NCBI GenBank assembly: GCA_012838955.1
Contig: DUOH01000038.1
Span: 1 to 64,000 of the forward strand
DNA from: Bacillota bacterium
GTDB taxonomy: Bacteria > Bacillota > UBA4882 > UBA10575
DNA: 64,000 nt
Direction of reading: 5' to 3'
Shown: one piece after another, positions 45,279 to 54,158 of the stretch
How the letters are laid out: each line of letters begins with the position of its first letter
Position numbering within the stretch: the first letter of the stretch is position 1
The notes under the pieces: generated by a model
Told to the model about the DNA's origin: nothing
Seen by the model: only the letters and a program-made list of their open reading frames with translations
Databases searched by the model: none
Position numbers and translations under genes: made by a program

Positions 45279-46553
45279 CTAAGCCACTTCTTTCTCTTGC
45301 CAAGATGCGTGCAAGATCTTTTCCCTCAAGACTTCCAGGGCTTTTTCTTTCTGTTTTTCATCGATCTTTTGCAATTCCTGGTAAGCTTCACCCTTTAACT
45401 GCCGATCGCCGCCGGTGTCATCCGTATACTTCTGTATAAGGTCCTCTTTCTCCTCAGCTGTTCCGACCAGGACATCCGGGGTAATTCCTTTTTCATGAAT
45501 AGAGTTGCCTCCAGCCGTCAGGTAATTAGCTACTGTTAAAGTAAGGGCGCCTCCTCCCCATAAGGGGATTACATCCTGCACCACACCTTTACCGAAGGTA
45601 GTGGCACCCACCAGTGTTCCTGCGTTTCGGTCTTTGATGGCTCCGGCTACTATCTCCGAAGCGCTGGCGCTCCATTCATTAACCAAAACCACTAAGGGAA
45701 ACTCCGGACCCTCATAGGGAATGGCCGGATAAACCATTTCCCGACCTGTCCGGGGCTGAACATAGACGATCGGTCCGTTCCGCACGAATTTACTGGCTAC
45801 TTGGACGGCGGAGTTTAATAACCCTCCTGGGTTATACCTCAGGTCCAGGACGAGCCCGGTCACCTTTTCTTCGCTGAAATAAGCCAAGGCTTTCTCCAGA
45901 TCTGCGGCAGTGTTTTCGTTAAACTGAGATAGCTCTAGCCAGCCGATCTTCCCCGCCACCGGGTCGGATTTCACCTGCCACTCCACGGTGGGTATTTTGA
46001 TTATCGTCCGTACCAGCTCCACATCGAAGAGGTTATTCCTTCTTTTGATGGTCAGTTTAACCTTTGTGTCGGACGGCCCCCTGACTTTGGCTACCGCCAC
46101 CTCTTGCGCCATTTCTTTGGTAGGTTCCCCATTAATGGCGATGATTTCATCCCCTTGCAGCAGTCCCGCGTCTTCGGCAGGGGTCCCTTTCATCGGACGC
46201 ATAATGATTAATTGGTCCTCTTTATACTCTAGATAGAGACCAACGCCGCCGTAAGAGCCCTCCGTCTCAGAGATGAGTTCCGCATACTGCTCAGTCGACA
46301 AATATCTGGTATAAGGATCATCCAGCGACGCTAAGAGATCTTGAATATTTCCCTTCTGCACATAAATATCAAGGAGGTGAAGAAGGCTCACCGGTTTATA
46401 GTAATTAAATTTGATATAAGGGATGATTTGCAGGGCCAAGCTAACGTCCTTATACCTACCCTGCGTGATACCGACACCGAATCCGAAAAAAAACACTAAA
46501 AAAAAGAAGAGGAGCACAACTCCAACTAGTCTCTTTCGCCCGACTTTTGTCAC
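45279..46553 (-). CDS. ctpA: C-terminal processing protease, S41 family
   Basis: 424 residues from GTG 46553, with AAGGAG 8 bases upstream; an ATG at 46607 lacks a ribosome binding site. An N-terminal membrane anchor, a PDZ domain (about 90-170, SYGGVGLYLE, LQGDEIIAING) and the S41 catalytic domain with Ser in WSASASEIVAGA and Lys in TTFGKGVVQ. Such proteases trim envelope proteins, some in sporulation or wall-hydrolase control. It follows ftsX by 182 bp and precedes the deacetylase gene by 103 bp. Confidence 0.95.
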   Translation of the reverse strand: MTKVGRKRLVGVVLLFFFLVFFFGFGVGITQGRYKDVSLALQIIPYIKFNYYKPVSLLHLLDIYVQKGNIQDLLASLDDPYTRYLSTEQYAELISETEGSYGGVGLYLEYKEDQLIIMRPMKGTPAEDAGLLQGDEIIAINGEPTKEMAQEVAVAKVRGPSDTKVKLTIKRRNNLFDVELVRTIIKIPTVEWQVKSDPVAGKIGWLELSQFNENTAADLEKALAYFSEEKVTGLVLDLRYNPGGLLNSAVQVASKFVRNGPIVYVQPRTGREMVYPAIPYEGPEFPLVVLVNEWSASASEIVAGAIKDRNAGTLVGATTFGKGVVQDVIPLWGGGALTLTVANYLTAGGNSIHEKGITPDVLVGTAEEKEDLIQKYTDDTGGDRQLKGEAYQELQKIDEKQKEKALEVLREKILHASWQEKEVA

Positions 46554-46735
46554 AACCGTCGCTCCTTTTTTCACCGAAAGGCGCTTTACAAAAAATCTAC
46601 TTATCATTATGAAACTCTGCTCTATTATATGCCTTTATTTGACGCGCGCATACGTATCCTGTCTCTTTGAACCCGGTAAAGTTTTTCGCCTGTTTTAGCC
46701 CCTTTAATTGCGCGCACATCCGTATCCCACCCGTT

Positions 46736-47608
46736 TCAGACTTTAAGGTATCTTCTGACCGACAAGATACTACCGAGGGCGCCGAAGAATATTCCCATGA
46801 TCAACAGGAAGACAATCAGATCCATGGTTACCTCAAAACTGCTTAAGACAGGCAGGATCCGCGCAAAGCTTTTTGCTTTTCCGTAAAGTATGGTATACCC
46901 TTGGAAAAGTAGAAGTATGGAAACTAGGGCGCCGGTGATCCCCAAATAGATCCCTTCCAACAGAAAGGGCCACCGCACGAAGGAATCAGTCGCCCCCACT
47001 AGCTTCATGATTTCAATCTCATTCCGCCGGGCATAAACGGTAAGTTGAATAGTGTTGATTACAATATACAAGACAGCAAAGACGGTAAGAGAGATTAAGA
47101 TCAGCCCCACAATCCAAATCAGGCGAACAAAAAGATTCAGGAAACGCACAAAATTCCGTCCATAAACCACTTCTTCCACACCGGAAATTCTTTCGATCTT
47201 TACGGCAATAGCCTCCACATCGGCGCCTCTAACCGGATAAATGTTAAAACTATCAGGCAAAGGGTTCTCTCCATGAGAAAAAAGATCGGTCTGGCCGAAC
47301 ATTTCACCGAGAATACGTGCCCCTTCTTCCTTGGAAATGAACTTCACACTCTTCACCCCGGGGATAGAGGAGAGCCTTTCTTCCATCACTTGCCTGTCCG
47401 GGGCGTTTTTGGTGAGAAATGCCCTCACCTCAAGTTGGTTTCTTGCTCTTTGCCCCCAATACTGCAGGTTGGAGGTTACTAAGTAAAGGCCGCCGAAGAT
47501 TAATAGGGCCATGGTAATGGTTCCGACCGCTGCCAAAGACATCAATTTATTACGGAAGATGCCTCTCACTGCCTCACGGGAAAAATAGCGGACAGTTCTA
47601 ATCTTCAA
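46736..47608 (-). CDS. ftsX: Cell division protein FtsX
   Basis: 290 residues with four membrane segments (about 25-47, 170-195, 215-240 and 262-283) and a large external loop between the first two. The conserved RNEIEIMKLVGATDSFVRWPF stretch follows the second segment. With FtsE it forms an ABC-type complex that switches on peptidoglycan hydrolases at the septum. It overlaps ftsE by 11 bp. Confidence 0.96.
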   Translation of the reverse strand: MKIRTVRYFSREAVRGIFRNKLMSLAAVGTITMALLIFGGLYLVTSNLQYWGQRARNQLEVRAFLTKNAPDRQVMEERLSSIPGVKSVKFISKEEGARILGEMFGQTDLFSHGENPLPDSFNIYPVRGADVEAIAVKIERISGVEEVVYGRNFVRFLNLFVRLIWIVGLILISLTVFAVLYIVINTIQLTVYARRNEIEIMKLVGATDSFVRWPFLLEGIYLGITGALVSILLLFQGYTILYGKAKSFARILPVLSSFEVTMDLIVFLLIMGIFFGALGSILSVRRYLKV

Positions 47609-48284
47609 GGCTGTAACCTCCTTTCAGTTCATCCCGGATAATCCGGCCGTTCTCGATGGCCACCACTCTCCTTCTGAGCCGGTCGACAATATCCTTGTTA
47701 TGAGTGGCCATCACCACAGTAGTGCCGCGCTTATTAATCTCTTTTAGTAGCTCCATGATTCCCCAGGAAGTTTCGGGGTCTAAATTACCGGTGGGCTCAT
47801 CCGCCAAAAGGAGATGCGGGCGGTTTACAATCGCCCTGGCTAAAGAGACCCGTTGTTGTTCTCCTCCGGAAAGTTCGGAGGGGAATTCGTTTCGCTTATG
47901 GGTTAAGCCCACCAAATCCAAGACATAATTGACCCTTATTTTAATCTCCCGGGTATCGGCTTCGATCACTTCCAAAGCAAAGGAGATGTTCTCATAAACG
48001 GTTTTATTCGGCAATAACTTAAAGTCCTGAAAAATGACGCCGATATTTCTCCGGAAATACGGAATCTCGTTCTTTTTAAGAAGGGCGACATCCATATTGC
48101 CTACTTTCAATAGGCCGGAGGTTGGCAATTCCTTACGGATGACCAGATTAATGAAGCTGGATTTTCCCGCTCCGCTGGGTCCGACTAAGAAAACAAACTC
48201 GCCTTTGTCGATGTGTAAGGAGAAATCTTGCAGCGCCACTACTCCATTACTAAATCTTTTAGTAAGATTTCTCGTAGTAATCAA
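47598..48284 (-). CDS. ftsE: Cell division ATPase FtsE
   Basis: 228 residues. Walker [13 protein letters not shown] loop, signature [15 protein letters not shown], Walker [13 protein letters not shown] and switch His in MATHNKDIV. The start is TTG with AGAGGT 8 bases upstream. First gene of the ftsEX unit. No third gene of EnvC type follows, unlike many firmicutes. Confidence 0.96.
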   Translation of the reverse strand: MITTRNLTKRFSNGVVALQDFSLHIDKGEFVFLVGPSGAGKSSFINLVIRKELPTSGLLKVGNMDVALLKKNEIPYFRRNIGVIFQDFKLLPNKTVYENISFALEVIEADTREIKIRVNYVLDLVGLTHKRNEFPSELSGGEQQRVSLARAIVNRPHLLLADEPTGNLDPETSWGIMELLKEINKRGTTVVMATHNKDIVDRLRRRVVAIENGRIIRDELKGGYSLED

Positions 48285-48384
48285 CCTTAACTACCTCTCT
48301 TTGCGCTATTTCACTTTATTCACTTCGACATACCCCCACAATCTCCTCCAGTAAAATCAGGGTATTGAGTTAAGCCCAATGAAA

Positions 48385-48410
48385 CAAAAAACCGCTCTTG
48401 TGGAGCGGCT
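48385..48410 (-). terminator. Terminator after the 115-aa gene
   Basis: Minus strand: CCGCTC, loop ACAAG, GAGCGGT, then TTTTTTG, 23 bp past the stop. Confidence 0.88.
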
Positions 48411-48432
48411 TGCCCGTGTGCACAGGCCAGCA

Positions 48433-48780
48433 TTATTCTCTGAAAAGGAAGCGATATCCGTTGTCAGTTGCTTCTGGATAACCTCTTAGTGACGGTGCTG
48501 TCTGGAGCAGACGGAAATCAATCCGCATAAAGGTCTGAAAATCATTGATCTTAACCACTTCACCCACGGCAATACGGCGTAAAGTATGGTCGTAATAATG
48601 CAAGATCTCTAAATTGTGGCCTTCACCAACAACCCCGCTGCGGATGGCAGTAACCAATGCCGGTTGGATCAGTTCTACCGGATAAGCCAGGTGATAGAGA
48701 AAACCGCTCCCCAAAGAGTTAATTGTTTCTAGAGTCCATTCCTTCTCTACTAACAGTTGTAAGGTCCTCTCCTTTTCCAC
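48433..48780 (-). CDS. Hypothetical protein, 115 aa
   Basis: I do not recognise this family. GTG start with GGGGGG/AGGGGGG about 6 bases upstream, a strong site. The product is soluble, mixed alpha/beta by eye, with HLAYPVELIQPALVTAIRSG, EILHYYDHTLRR and FQTFMRIDFRLL as its more conserved-looking stretches, and no cysteine. It is a single gene with its own terminator between ftsE and leuB. Confidence 0.75.
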   Translation of the reverse strand: MEKERTLQLLVEKEWTLETINSLGSGFLYHLAYPVELIQPALVTAIRSGVVGEGHNLEILHYYDHTLRRIAVGEVVKINDFQTFMRIDFRLLQTAPSLRGYPEATDNGYRFLFRE

Positions 48781-48860
48781 ACTGATCCCCCCTTCCTTCA
48801 GCCTCCTTTCACTATTATATGTGGCTAAACTGTCAGGAGTGTAAAAAGGAGAAGTTCCAT

Positions 48861-49946
48861 CTATACTCCATTACTTTGTTCAATCTCTTTGATCACCAAG
48901 TTCCCCATCTCTTCGGTGCCGATCTGGATCATGCCGTTGCTCATCAGATCTGGTGTGCGATAGCCCTTGGCCAGCGCCTTGGCTACTGCCTGCTCTATGG
49001 CCCGGGCCGCCTCTTCGCTCTGTAAAGAATATCGACAGAGCATAGCTACAGAGAGGATAGTTGCCAAGGGGTTGGCTTGATCCTGTCCGGCGATGTCCGG
49101 GGCGGAACCATGGGCTGGTTCATAAAGAGCGACCTCCCCGCCGAGACTGGCCGAGGGCAACATGCCCAGGGAGCCGGCGAGCACCGATGCTTGGTCGCTT
49201 AAGATATCGCCGAACATATTCTCTGTAACCAGCACATCAAATTGGGCCGGATACTTCACCAGTTGCATAGCGCAGTTATCCACATACATGTGTTCCAATT
49301 CCAGATCAGGATATGCTTCATGCAGCTCCCCGGCGGTTTCCCGCCACAACTGAGAACTGGTCAAGACGTTTGCCTTGTCCACAGAAGTTACTTTCTTCCG
49401 GCGGCTCCCAGCCGCGGAAAAGGCAAACTCCAAAATTCTTCTGATCTCACTCTTGGTATACTCCAGGTTATCCCCGGCGATCTCCTCCCCGTCCTCCCTG
49501 GTCCGCCGGTACTTTTCTCCAAAGTACAAACCACCCGTCAATTCCCGTACCATCAATAGATCAACGTCTTTGATTAATTCATTCTTGAGGGGTGAGGCGT
49601 TGAGCAGTTCCGGATAGGCCTTAACCGGCCGCAGATTGCAGTAGAGCCCCAGCATTTTTCGTAAAGGCAGCAAAGCGGCCCGCTCCGGACGTAACTCCGG
49701 AGGAAGGCGATCCATCTTCGGGCTGCCGACCGCCCCTAAGATGATCGCCTGAGAGCTCCGGCACAACTCCATAGTCTCCTCGGGTAGGGGATGACCGTAT
49801 TTTTCGTAAGCATCCTCACTGATTAAGCCGTAGTTGAATTCCAGCTCAAACCGGAAGACTCTAGCGGCCTTCTTTAAGACTTCAACCGCCACCGGCGTCA
49901 CCTCGCGTCCAATCCCATCACCGGGTAAGACCGCAATCTTAAACAT
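48861..49946 (-). CDS. leuB: 3-isopropylmalate dehydrogenase
   Basis: 361 residues. LPGDGIGREVTPVA, LLPLRKMLGLYCNLRPVKAY, VRELTGGLYFGEK, DKANVLTSSQLWRE, VTENMFGDILSDQASVLAGSLGMLPSAS and EPAHGSAPDIAGQ are diagnostic. It oxidises and decarboxylates isopropylmalate in leucine synthesis. Last gene of the leu unit, 7 bp after leuD. Confidence 0.97.
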   Translation of the reverse strand: MFKIAVLPGDGIGREVTPVAVEVLKKAARVFRFELEFNYGLISEDAYEKYGHPLPEETMELCRSSQAIILGAVGSPKMDRLPPELRPERAALLPLRKMLGLYCNLRPVKAYPELLNASPLKNELIKDVDLLMVRELTGGLYFGEKYRRTREDGEEIAGDNLEYTKSEIRRILEFAFSAAGSRRKKVTSVDKANVLTSSQLWRETAGELHEAYPDLELEHMYVDNCAMQLVKYPAQFDVLVTENMFGDILSDQASVLAGSLGMLPSASLGGEVALYEPAHGSAPDIAGQDQANPLATILSVAMLCRYSLQSEEAARAIEQAVAKALAKGYRTPDLMSNGMIQIGTEEMGNLVIKEIEQSNGV

Positions 49947-49953
49947 CTTCCCC

Positions 49954-50463
49954 TCACCCTTCCTTCTCGGTTAGTCTTAATTTCACATAAGAAATCAGAC
50001 CACCGGTGGAGATTAATTTTTGCATGAATTCCGGAAACGGTTTGCTTTGATAAATCCGGCCGGTGGTATGATTGATGATCTTTCCTTCTTCCAAGGAAAC
50101 CTCTACCACATCTCCGTCTTTAATCTCTGCGCTGGCCTCCACAGACTCTAAAATCGGTAGACCGATATTGATCGCGTTCCGATAAAAAATCCTGGCGAAT
50201 GTCTGGGCAATTACACACGAAATCCCAGCGCTTTTAATGGCTAAAGGCGCATGTTCCCGGGAACTGCCGCACCCAAAGTTTTTCCCGGCTACAATTACCT
50301 GGCCAGGCTGTACTTTTTGGGCAAAAGACGGATCCACGTCTTCCATACAATGGGCCGCCAACTCCTGCGGGTCCGAGGTATTCAGATAACGGGCGGGGAT
50401 GATCAGGTCGGTATCAACGTCATCCCCAAAGCGCCAAACTTTTCCCTTAATCATGTTAGTCAT
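49954..50463 (-). CDS. leuD: 3-isopropylmalate dehydratase small subunit
   Basis: 169 residues from ATG 50463, with GGAGGTG about 8 bases upstream; the open frame extends further upstream but only as read-through of the leuC region. [37 protein letters not shown] and [12 protein letters not shown] identify the swivel domain. It works with LeuC. The start overlaps the region just after the leuC stop, spaced 2 bp. Confidence 0.95.
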   Translation of the reverse strand: MTNMIKGKVWRFGDDVDTDLIIPARYLNTSDPQELAAHCMEDVDPSFAQKVQPGQVIVAGKNFGCGSSREHAPLAIKSAGISCVIAQTFARIFYRNAINIGLPILESVEASAEIKDGDVVEVSLEEGKIINHTTGRIYQSKPFPEFMQKLISTGGLISYVKLRLTEKEG

Positions 50464-50465
50464 GA

Positions 50466-51734
50466 TCACAACACCTCCTCTGGATGGGCAATCCGCCCCT
50501 TCACCGCTGAAGCGGCTGCCACTGCCGGACCGGCCAGATAGACCTCGCTTTCCGGATCTCCCATCCGGCCGACAAAATTCCGGTTTGTAGTGGAGACCGC
50601 CTTCTCTCCTCGGGCCAAGATGCCCATATGACCGCCTAAGCACGGGCCACAGGTTGGTGTGGAGACTACCGCGCCCGCTTCCAGGAAGACTTCGAGCAAG
50701 CCTTCGCGCATGGCCTCTTTATAGATTTCTTGTGTGCCCGGAATGATGATTAACCTGACCTCCTGGTGAACGGCCTTTCCTCGAAGCACGGCAGCGGCTT
50801 CCCGCAGATCCTTCAGTCGGCCGTTTGTACAAGAACCAATCACTACTTGATCGATGCGCACATCAGTAAAGTCCTCAACCGCCTTGGTATTCTCCGGTAA
50901 ATGCGGCGCCGCTACTTGCGGGCCAATCTTGGACACATCGATCTCAATCTCCCGGATATATTCGGCCTGAGGATCACTGGAGTATACTTGATAGGACCGC
51001 TTGAGCCGACCTTTGATGTATGACAAGGTCTTCTGGTCCACACTGCAGATCCCGTTCTTGGCCCCGGCCTCAATCGCCATGTTAGCCATGGTGAAGCGAT
51101 CATCCATACTCAATTCGCTAATGGCCTCGCCCACAAATTCCATGGCGGAATACAAAGCGCCATCCACCCCGATCAAGCCGATCGTATATAGGATCAGATC
51201 CTTCCCTCCGACCCAAGGACGGAGAGTCCCATAATAATTTAGTTTGATGGAAGGAGGGACCTTCAGCCAAATCTCCCCCAAGGCCATGACCGCGGCCATG
51301 TCAGTACTGCCTACCCCGGTAGAAAAGGCGCCCAGCGCTCCATAGGTGCAAGTGTGAGAATCCGCTCCGATCACAATATCTCCGGGTCCGACCAGTCCCT
51401 GTTCGGGTAAGAGGCAGTGTTCAATCCCCATCCGCCCCACCTCAAAATAGTTGGTAATTCCGTATTCTTTGGCGAACTCCCTGACCTTCTTGGCCTGCTC
51501 GGCAGATTTTATATCTTTATTGGGAGTAAAATGATCAGGCACCAAAGCCACGGCGTCACGGTCAAAAACCTGATCTACACCGATCTTCTCAAACTCCTTG
51601 ATTGCTACCGGCGCCGTAATATCATTGCCTAACACCAAATCCACCCGGGCATTGATTAACTCCCCCGGTTCCACCTGTTCTTTACCGGCGTGCGCCGCCA
51701 AGATCTTCTCCGTAATAGTCATCGCCCTTCCCAT
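50466..51734 (-). CDS. leuC: 3-isopropylmalate dehydratase large subunit
   Basis: 422 residues from ATG 51734 (AGGGTAGG 8 bases upstream). A GTG at 51743, which overlaps the previous stop as GTGA, and an ATG at 51722 are alternatives. Aconitase family; the [4Fe-4S] cysteines are in GSCTNGRL and [32 protein letters not shown] is also typical. It isomerises 2- to 3-isopropylmalate together with LeuD. Confidence 0.96.
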   Translation of the reverse strand: MGRAMTITEKILAAHAGKEQVEPGELINARVDLVLGNDITAPVAIKEFEKIGVDQVFDRDAVALVPDHFTPNKDIKSAEQAKKVREFAKEYGITNYFEVGRMGIEHCLLPEQGLVGPGDIVIGADSHTCTYGALGAFSTGVGSTDMAAVMALGEIWLKVPPSIKLNYYGTLRPWVGGKDLILYTIGLIGVDGALYSAMEFVGEAISELSMDDRFTMANMAIEAGAKNGICSVDQKTLSYIKGRLKRSYQVYSSDPQAEYIREIEIDVSKIGPQVAAPHLPENTKAVEDFTDVRIDQVVIGSCTNGRLKDLREAAAVLRGKAVHQEVRLIIIPGTQEIYKEAMREGLLEVFLEAGAVVSTPTCGPCLGGHMGILARGEKAVSTTNRNFVGRMGDPESEVYLAGPAVAAASAVKGRIAHPEEVL

Positions 51735-51739
51735 CGCCG

Positions 51740-52573
51740 TCACCTACCCTTTTCTCTTTTCTTTCCAGTAGCCAATATGATTGGAATATGGGCCGATTGG
51801 CCTTGACTGCCTGTGGTGAAACAGTCGCATCCCAGCTTTTCCACGTTTACTTCCACAAATCCAGCTTCCTCAAACCAGTCTTTTAACTCTTCCGCGTGGA
51901 ATCCTAACCATAGATCAGACTTTTCCTGTTTAACCCAGGTGTGCCGGTGTTCCGTCACATCAGTAAGGATGGCCCGACCGCCGGGTTTTAAGATCCGGCA
52001 GAATTCACGTAGCGCTTCCCCGGGATCGCTCAAGTGATGTAGCAACATGTTGGCGAAGACCAGATCGTAATCGTCGCTGCTGAGGGGCAACTCTTCCGCC
52101 GCGCCCTGTAAAAACCGGATATTGTGCAAGTCCGCTTTCTCCATTTCCCGCCTGGCCACATTCAACATCTCCCGGGAAGCGTCGACCGCCATCACCTCTT
52201 CGGCTCGCTCCGCCAAAGCTTTAGTTAAGTATCCTGTTCCACAGCCGATATCCGCCACTCTCATCTCCGCAGTGACTGCTACTTTATCCATTAACAAATT
52301 TCGTAAGTCATTCCCGTAACATTTCACCCGGGTGGCGTCATATTCCGGAGCCAACTGGTCAAAGTATTCCCGGACGTTCTGCTCGGCGGCGCTGTACTGC
52401 TGGGAATCGCCTTCCGCCAGCCACCGCAGAAGAGCTGTTCTGGAGAATCGCCATTCCCTACCGATTTTCCTGGCTGGAACCTCTTCTTCCCGCAAAATCT
52501 TCTGCAGAGTTTTTGTACTGACTCCCAGCAAAGCACTGGCTTCTTCCAGATTTAAAACTTCTTTCTCCTCCAT
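51740..52573 (-). CDS. Excisionase-type HTH fused to a class I methyltransferase
   Basis: 277 residues. Residues about 5-55 form an excisionase/MerR-like helix-turn-helix ([42 protein letters not shown]). Residues about 70-270 form a UbiE-like methyltransferase with motif [24 protein letters not shown] and [14 protein letters not shown]. The gene overlaps or abuts leuC and is the first gene after a consensus promoter, so it leads the leu operon. It might be a SAM-binding regulator or a modified transcription factor; methyl acceptor unknown. The C-terminal GCDCFTTGS stretch resembles methyltransferases in metal- or arsenic-related systems only loosely. Confidence 0.85.
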   Translation of the reverse strand: MEEKEVLNLEEASALLGVSTKTLQKILREEEVPARKIGREWRFSRTALLRWLAEGDSQQYSAAEQNVREYFDQLAPEYDATRVKCYGNDLRNLLMDKVAVTAEMRVADIGCGTGYLTKALAERAEEVMAVDASREMLNVARREMEKADLHNIRFLQGAAEELPLSSDDYDLVFANMLLHHLSDPGEALREFCRILKPGGRAILTDVTEHRHTWVKQEKSDLWLGFHAEELKDWFEEAGFVEVNVEKLGCDCFTTGSQGQSAHIPIILATGKKREKGR

Positions 52574-52667
52574 AACCCCTTCTACTTCCTATCGTATCCG
52601 GCACCGTCACGGTGGTCTAAGGCGTAGCGCCACCCCGCGCCTGCCGAATCTGATCTAATTTGGCTCC

Positions 52668-52697
52668 ATTATATGCAGGGGACACCGATCCTGTCAA
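52668..52697 (-). promoter_or_regulatory. Consensus SigA promoter of the HTH-methyltransferase/leuCDB operon
   Basis: Minus strand: TTGACA, 18 bases, TATAAT, a perfect match to both boxes. The 5' leader of about 90 bases contains GC-rich stems (CACCGTGACGGTG; GGCGCGGGGTGGCGCTACGCC region) and no T-box. Confidence 0.88.
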
Positions 52698-52901
52698 GAA
52701 CTATTTTCCTCTATTTTCGTTTATTTTCCCCCACCGGTCACCCAGCCGCTTCTAATGCACTTGTTACCGATCCAAACCCCTTACCACCCATGCTTACAAA
52801 TTTTACATATTATCTGCGTCTACCGGTAAAACTAAAGTTCAGGTATTCTATTGAGCAATTCTTATCTAAGTTCCTATTTAACAGAATAGAGGTGGATAAA
52901 T

Positions 52902-53225
52902 ATGGATATTTTCTGGTATTGGGTCTTATGGGTCTTTGCGGTCTCCTTTAACTTACTGGTAGTCTCTTTTATCGCCATCTTCTTCTTAAAAGGTCATCAA
53001 GAGCGCCTCCACTACTTTCAGGAGTATAGTGAAGATGACACCCTTTTCATACCAGCGTTTAGACAGAGGAAAGTCAGACAGAAGGACAGAGATCTGTCCG
53101 GACAGAGGGACAGAGACTTGTCCGCAGAATGTGTGAAAGCCCACGTGATAGAGGAAAGCCTATCCAAAAAGAAAAAGGCTCCCGGATCACTCACTCCTCG
53201 TCCGCGCCTTGCAGATACGGAATGA
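52902..53225 (+). CDS. Small single-pass membrane protein with an 8-residue tandem repeat
   Basis: 107 residues. One membrane segment (about 3-30: WYWVLWVFAVSFNLLVVSFIA) followed by a charged cytoplasmic tail containing the duplicated unit (Q)(K/R)DRDLS(G/A). AGAGGTGG lies 6 bases before the ATG. I do not recognise the family. It lies 27 bp ahead of the radical SAM gene and is probably co-transcribed. The repeat is DNA-level (see the repeat entry) and may be a recent insertion, so the tail may not be functional. Confidence 0.7.
   Translation: MDIFWYWVLWVFAVSFNLLVVSFIAIFFLKGHQERLHYFQEYSEDDTLFIPAFRQRKVRQKDRDLSGQRDRDLSAECVKAHVIEESLSKKKKAPGSLTPRPRLADTE
53077..53124. repeat. Two 24-bp tandem repeats with internal palindromes
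   Basis: Two 24-bp units differ at three positions. Each contains an inverted repeat, the first GGACAGA-GA-TCTGTCC. The pattern recalls REP-like sequences seen next to RAYT transposases in firmicutes; that comparison is from memory. Confidence 0.7.
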
Positions 53226-53252
53226 AGTAAAATCCGACTAGGTGGTTTCGCT

Positions 53253-54140
53253 TTGAGAACAACAGAATTGGCTTATTTTGCCTCTTTTTTTTTCCGAAAT
53301 ATCATTGGCCAACGTGGTGAACCTTTAATCCTGGGCTTAGGTGTGACGAACCGTTGTAACCTCCTATGTCAGCACTGTGTCTTCCGCAGTGATCATGCCG
53401 ATCTCTCCTATGAACGAGCGGTTGGCTTGATCCGCTGTTTTTACCGACAGGGCGCCCGCATCTTGTTTATCCAAGGAGGAGAGCCCTTTCTCTGGAAAGA
53501 CGCCGGACGCACCATAGAAGATCTGATCCATGCAGCCAAAAATGAGGGCTATTTCAGAGTAGCGGTCGCTACTAACGGTACTTTTCCGCTGGACACCGCG
53601 GCGGATCTGGTCTGGGTCAGTGTGGACGGGGGCAGAAAAAACCATAATAGGATTAGAGATGGTTCTTATGATGCGGTCCTCAAGAACTTGATAGAAAACA
53701 CCCATCCCAGAGTCAACATAAATATGACCATCAATCGACTCAACCAGACTGATCTGGAAAAAGTAGCCGCCTTAGCCCGGGACTTACCTGCTGTGCAAGG
53801 GGTTTCTTTTAACTTTCACACACCCTTTCCCGGAGTGGAGGACCTGGCCATATCGGTCGAGGAGAAGAGAAGCTGTATTACGCGGATTATTAAACTAAAA
53901 AAGAGCGGTTATCCAGTAATCAACAGTTATACCGCATTACAAGGGCTGCAATGGAATAACTATCCGCGACCGGTCAGCTTGATTTGCCTAATTGAAAAGG
54001 GTGTAGTCTACTCCTGCTGTTTTGGACGAACACACCCCGTAGTCTGCCGGGATTGCGGTTATGGGATCGTCGCCGAGCTATCCCTATTATCCCAGGGTAA
54101 CCTAAAGGTAATCCCGGGAGCGTTGAGACTTTTCCGATGA
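53253..54140 (+). CDS. Radical SAM protein with C-terminal Cys cluster
   Basis: 295 residues, TTG start with AGGTGG 7 bases upstream. The radical SAM motif is CNLLCQHC (Cys35, 39, 42); IQGGEPFL is the SAM-binding GGE motif. Near the C-terminus Cys245, 255, 256, 265 and 268 form a SPASM- or auxiliary-cluster-like group (SLICLIEKG, CRDCGYG). The build resembles small PqqE/HpnH-like enzymes that modify peptides or lipids; the substrate is unknown. It is followed 18 bp later by a UbiA-type prenyltransferase, suggesting a shared pathway for a prenylated cofactor or quinone. Such a role is inference. Confidence 0.85.
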   Translation: MRTTELAYFASFFFRNIIGQRGEPLILGLGVTNRCNLLCQHCVFRSDHADLSYERAVGLIRCFYRQGARILFIQGGEPFLWKDAGRTIEDLIHAAKNEGYFRVAVATNGTFPLDTAADLVWVSVDGGRKNHNRIRDGSYDAVLKNLIENTHPRVNINMTINRLNQTDLEKVAALARDLPAVQGVSFNFHTPFPGVEDLAISVEEKRSCITRIIKLKKSGYPVINSYTALQGLQWNNYPRPVSLICLIEKGVVYSCCFGRTHPVVCRDCGYGIVAELSLLSQGNLKVIPGALRLFR

Positions 54141-54158
54141 TGAACAGGAGATGGTCAG

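Noticed and set aside
52574-52667. Leucine T-box or leader peptide before the leu operon
   Set aside because: No T-box sequence, no run of leucine codons and no terminator hairpin with a U-run between promoter and first gene.
53077-53124. CRISPR-like array
   Set aside because: Only two adjacent 24-bp units with no spacer; not an array.
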